Shown: positions 62,856-64,000 of the stretch, piece by piece
How the letters are laid out: each line of letters begins with the position of its first letter
How positions within the stretch are numbered: the first letter of the stretch is position 1
Source: Phycisphaerae bacterium
Lineage (GTDB): Bacteria; Planctomycetota; Phycisphaerae; SM23-33
NCBI GenBank assembly: GCA_030745875.1
Contig: JASLNT010000010.1
Coordinates: 1 to 64,000, forward strand
Length of the DNA: 64,000 nucleotides
Direction: 5' to 3'
Notes under the pieces: generated by a model
Told to the model about the DNA's origin: nothing
The model's input: only the letters and a program-made list of their open reading frames with translations
The model's database searches: none
Translations under genes and position numbers: made by a program

Positions 62856-62910
62856 TTCTCTGGAAAGCAGCAATCGTCAGGCCGACCGCATGAGTAAAAT
62901 CCCAAAGCGG

Positions 62911-63888
62911 TCAGCGATCTTTAGGAAACGTCTCTTCGTCTACGTAGTCCTGTACGCCTTCGTTGGTTAGCGAACAGGTGGCTCGCATGACCATTCCGTA
63001 TTCGCCAATCCCAATATCCAGTTCGACTCCGTCATCGCCTGACAGGGCCTTGAAGATGGTCCTGGCGATGGGAACGGACAGATAGAAGGTATGCTCCACC
63101 CTGACCAGCACATCTTCGTCCTCACCGTACAGATCACCGCTTATGGGTGGTGAGAGTTCCACAAAAGTATGGTCGATTGCGTACTTCCATTTGCGTTGCA
63201 GGTTGGCTCGGACCCATCCGGGGGTGGGTTTCCCGTATGCAGTGAAAAACTCCTCCAGGCCTTCGACAAGTTCGGGCTCGCTAGCTTCCTCCTGAGCTCT
63301 GATCGAACACGATATGGGCATAACCGCCCACGCCGCGGCCCGAAGAATCCGGCCTTGCTTCAGGGAGTTGTCGGGATTCGGATCCACATAGTTCTGCGCC
63401 TCGCCGCCGTATTGCGCCAAGTCGTCAGGAATCACCACTATCGCCGCCCTCGCAGCGCAATAAGCTGAATACTGAACGCACAGATGCCCGACCATCAGAA
63501 ACGACGACTGGGCCAACAGCAGCACCAACGCCGTCGCCAAAGGCAGGACCAGCGCGAATTCGACTATCGCGCCGCCTTCCTCACTTCTACAGCGACGTCG
63601 CGCTCTAGCGCCAATACGCCACAGCATAACGCACACCAGAAGCAACGCCGCCCCAAGAACCATCGTAATAAGGGCGTACTTGACAAATCCCCCGCTCGCA
63701 AGAGCCTTCGGCAACCACTTCCAAGCCGAAGCCCCGCCGCCTGTCACACGTAACGCCATCACCACCGCAAAAAGCAGGGGAAGGACAACAACGCACGTTG
63801 CACCCAACAACCACGCCCACCGTTTGGGCGCGGACACCGCGGTATCTTGTTCAGTAGAACGGTCTGATTGTCCAACATCATTTACCAT
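62911..63888 (-). CDS. TadE/TadG-like pilus assembly protein with extra N-terminal spans
   Basis: A 325-residue protein with two N-terminal transmembrane segments (about residues 28-48 and 65-95) and then a TadE-type helix EEGGAIVEFALVLPLATALVLLLAQ at about 103-128. The long periplasmic remainder is mixed in charge. Most TadE proteins begin directly at this helix, so the extra 100 residues are unusual. The start ATG overlaps the preceding gene's stop, with a GGAG site. Role in the Tad pilus is inferred from the motif and position. Confidence 0.8.
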   Translation of the reverse strand: MVNDVGQSDRSTEQDTAVSAPKRWAWLLGATCVVVLPLLFAVVMALRVTGGGASAWKWLPKALASGGFVKYALITMVLGAALLLVCVMLWRIGARARRRCRSEEGGAIVEFALVLPLATALVLLLAQSSFLMVGHLCVQYSAYCAARAAIVVIPDDLAQYGGEAQNYVDPNPDNSLKQGRILRAAAWAVMPISCSIRAQEEASEPELVEGLEEFFTAYGKPTPGWVRANLQRKWKYAIDHTFVELSPPISGDLYGEDEDVLVRVEHTFYLSVPIARTIFKALSGDDGVELDIGIGEYGMVMRATCSLTNEGVQDYVDEETFPKDR

Positions 63889-64000
63889 CCGCCCGCTCCG
63901 AACAGCCGGCTCGTCACCGGCCCACCGAACGCTATGTCGACCAGTTCGAGCGTCGCCCCTATCGCCAAGGCCAGCCCCAACGCGATGGTGGGGCTGTCGG
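63882..64000 (-). CDS. Unknown Tad-locus protein, C-terminal end (partial)
   Basis: The minus strand from 64000 to 63882 is open in one frame and ends with a TAA that overlaps the start of the TadE/TadG-like gene. The 38 visible residues (beginning DSPTIALGLALAIGATLEL and ending SRLFGAGGW) contain a hydrophobic segment. The start and most of the gene lie beyond the right edge, so no family can be given. Confidence 0.6.
   Translation of the reverse strand, partial: DSPTIALGLALAIGATLELVDIAFGGPVTSRLFGAGGW

Larger units (their letters stand above)
62544..62910. other. Intergenic region between the TadG-like and kinase genes
   Basis: 367 bases with no supported gene. It contains a candidate minus-strand promoter (62721-62748) and an inverted repeat TCAGACA/TGTCTGA at 62835-62855, which is flanked by direct copies of CTCTGGAAA. 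A separate promoter for the kinase segment is plausible. Confidence 0.55.

Overview
The window looks like a chromosome segment of a planctomycete-type bacterium, most likely from the Phycisphaerae side of the phylum. The inference rests on several features seen together: eight secreted sulfatases with Tat-like signals, a 23S rRNA gene preceded by tRNA-Ile and tRNA-Ala but with no linked 16S gene, an LptD-like outer-membrane protein, and a Tad pilus locus with FHA-domain proteins and a Hanks-type kinase. No taxon can be named from sequence reading alone.

Layout. 1-1023: 5' end of a 23S rRNA gene, tRNA-Ala(UGC) and tRNA-Ile(GAU), all minus strand, with a probable promoter. 1289-8676: small plus-strand genes, namely a SanA-like protein, two lipoproteins, a GNAT acetyltransferase, a TIR-Sel1 protein, an SDR-type protein, a beta-propeller/metallopeptidase and a C_GCAxxG_C_C redox protein. 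8687-19597: a sulfatase (plus) facing a minus-strand operon of five sulfatases and one unknown secreted protein, with ATGA overlaps at four of its five gene junctions. 19831-24637: a palindromic operator followed by a membrane protein, a winged-helix regulator, a B12/radical-SAM enzyme, a CreD-like membrane protein and a small exported protein. 24670-30066: FKBP, a lipoprotein, two more sulfatases and a membrane protein (minus).

30187-37094 holds housekeeping and central metabolism genes: ffh, a two-subunit ATP-citrate lyase-like pair, rarA and a 5-formyl-THF cyclo-ligase. 37121-46010 is an envelope block: a YkuD L,D-transpeptidase, an LptD-like protein, GluQ, an ArnT-like glycosyltransferase and an ArnC/DPM-like glycosyltransferase. 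Between lptD and gluQ lies a probable small RNA (41538-41653) with its own strong promoter, a U8 terminator and two hairpins that expose the same C-rich anti-Shine-Dalgarno loop. I consider it the most novel element here. 46115-52493: gyrA with a non-canonical quinolone pocket, an FHA-GAF histidine kinase, a metallo-beta-lactamase-fold hydrolase and a tandem nucleoside diphosphate kinase.

52641-64000 is a minus-strand Tad pilus/secretion locus (TadE-like proteins, CpaB, FHA-CpaF, TadB, TadC, FHA membrane protein) with an embedded Ser/Thr kinase. This arrangement suggests phospho-threonine control of pilus assembly. The locus runs off the right edge; no secretin, pilin or prepilin peptidase is visible inside the window.
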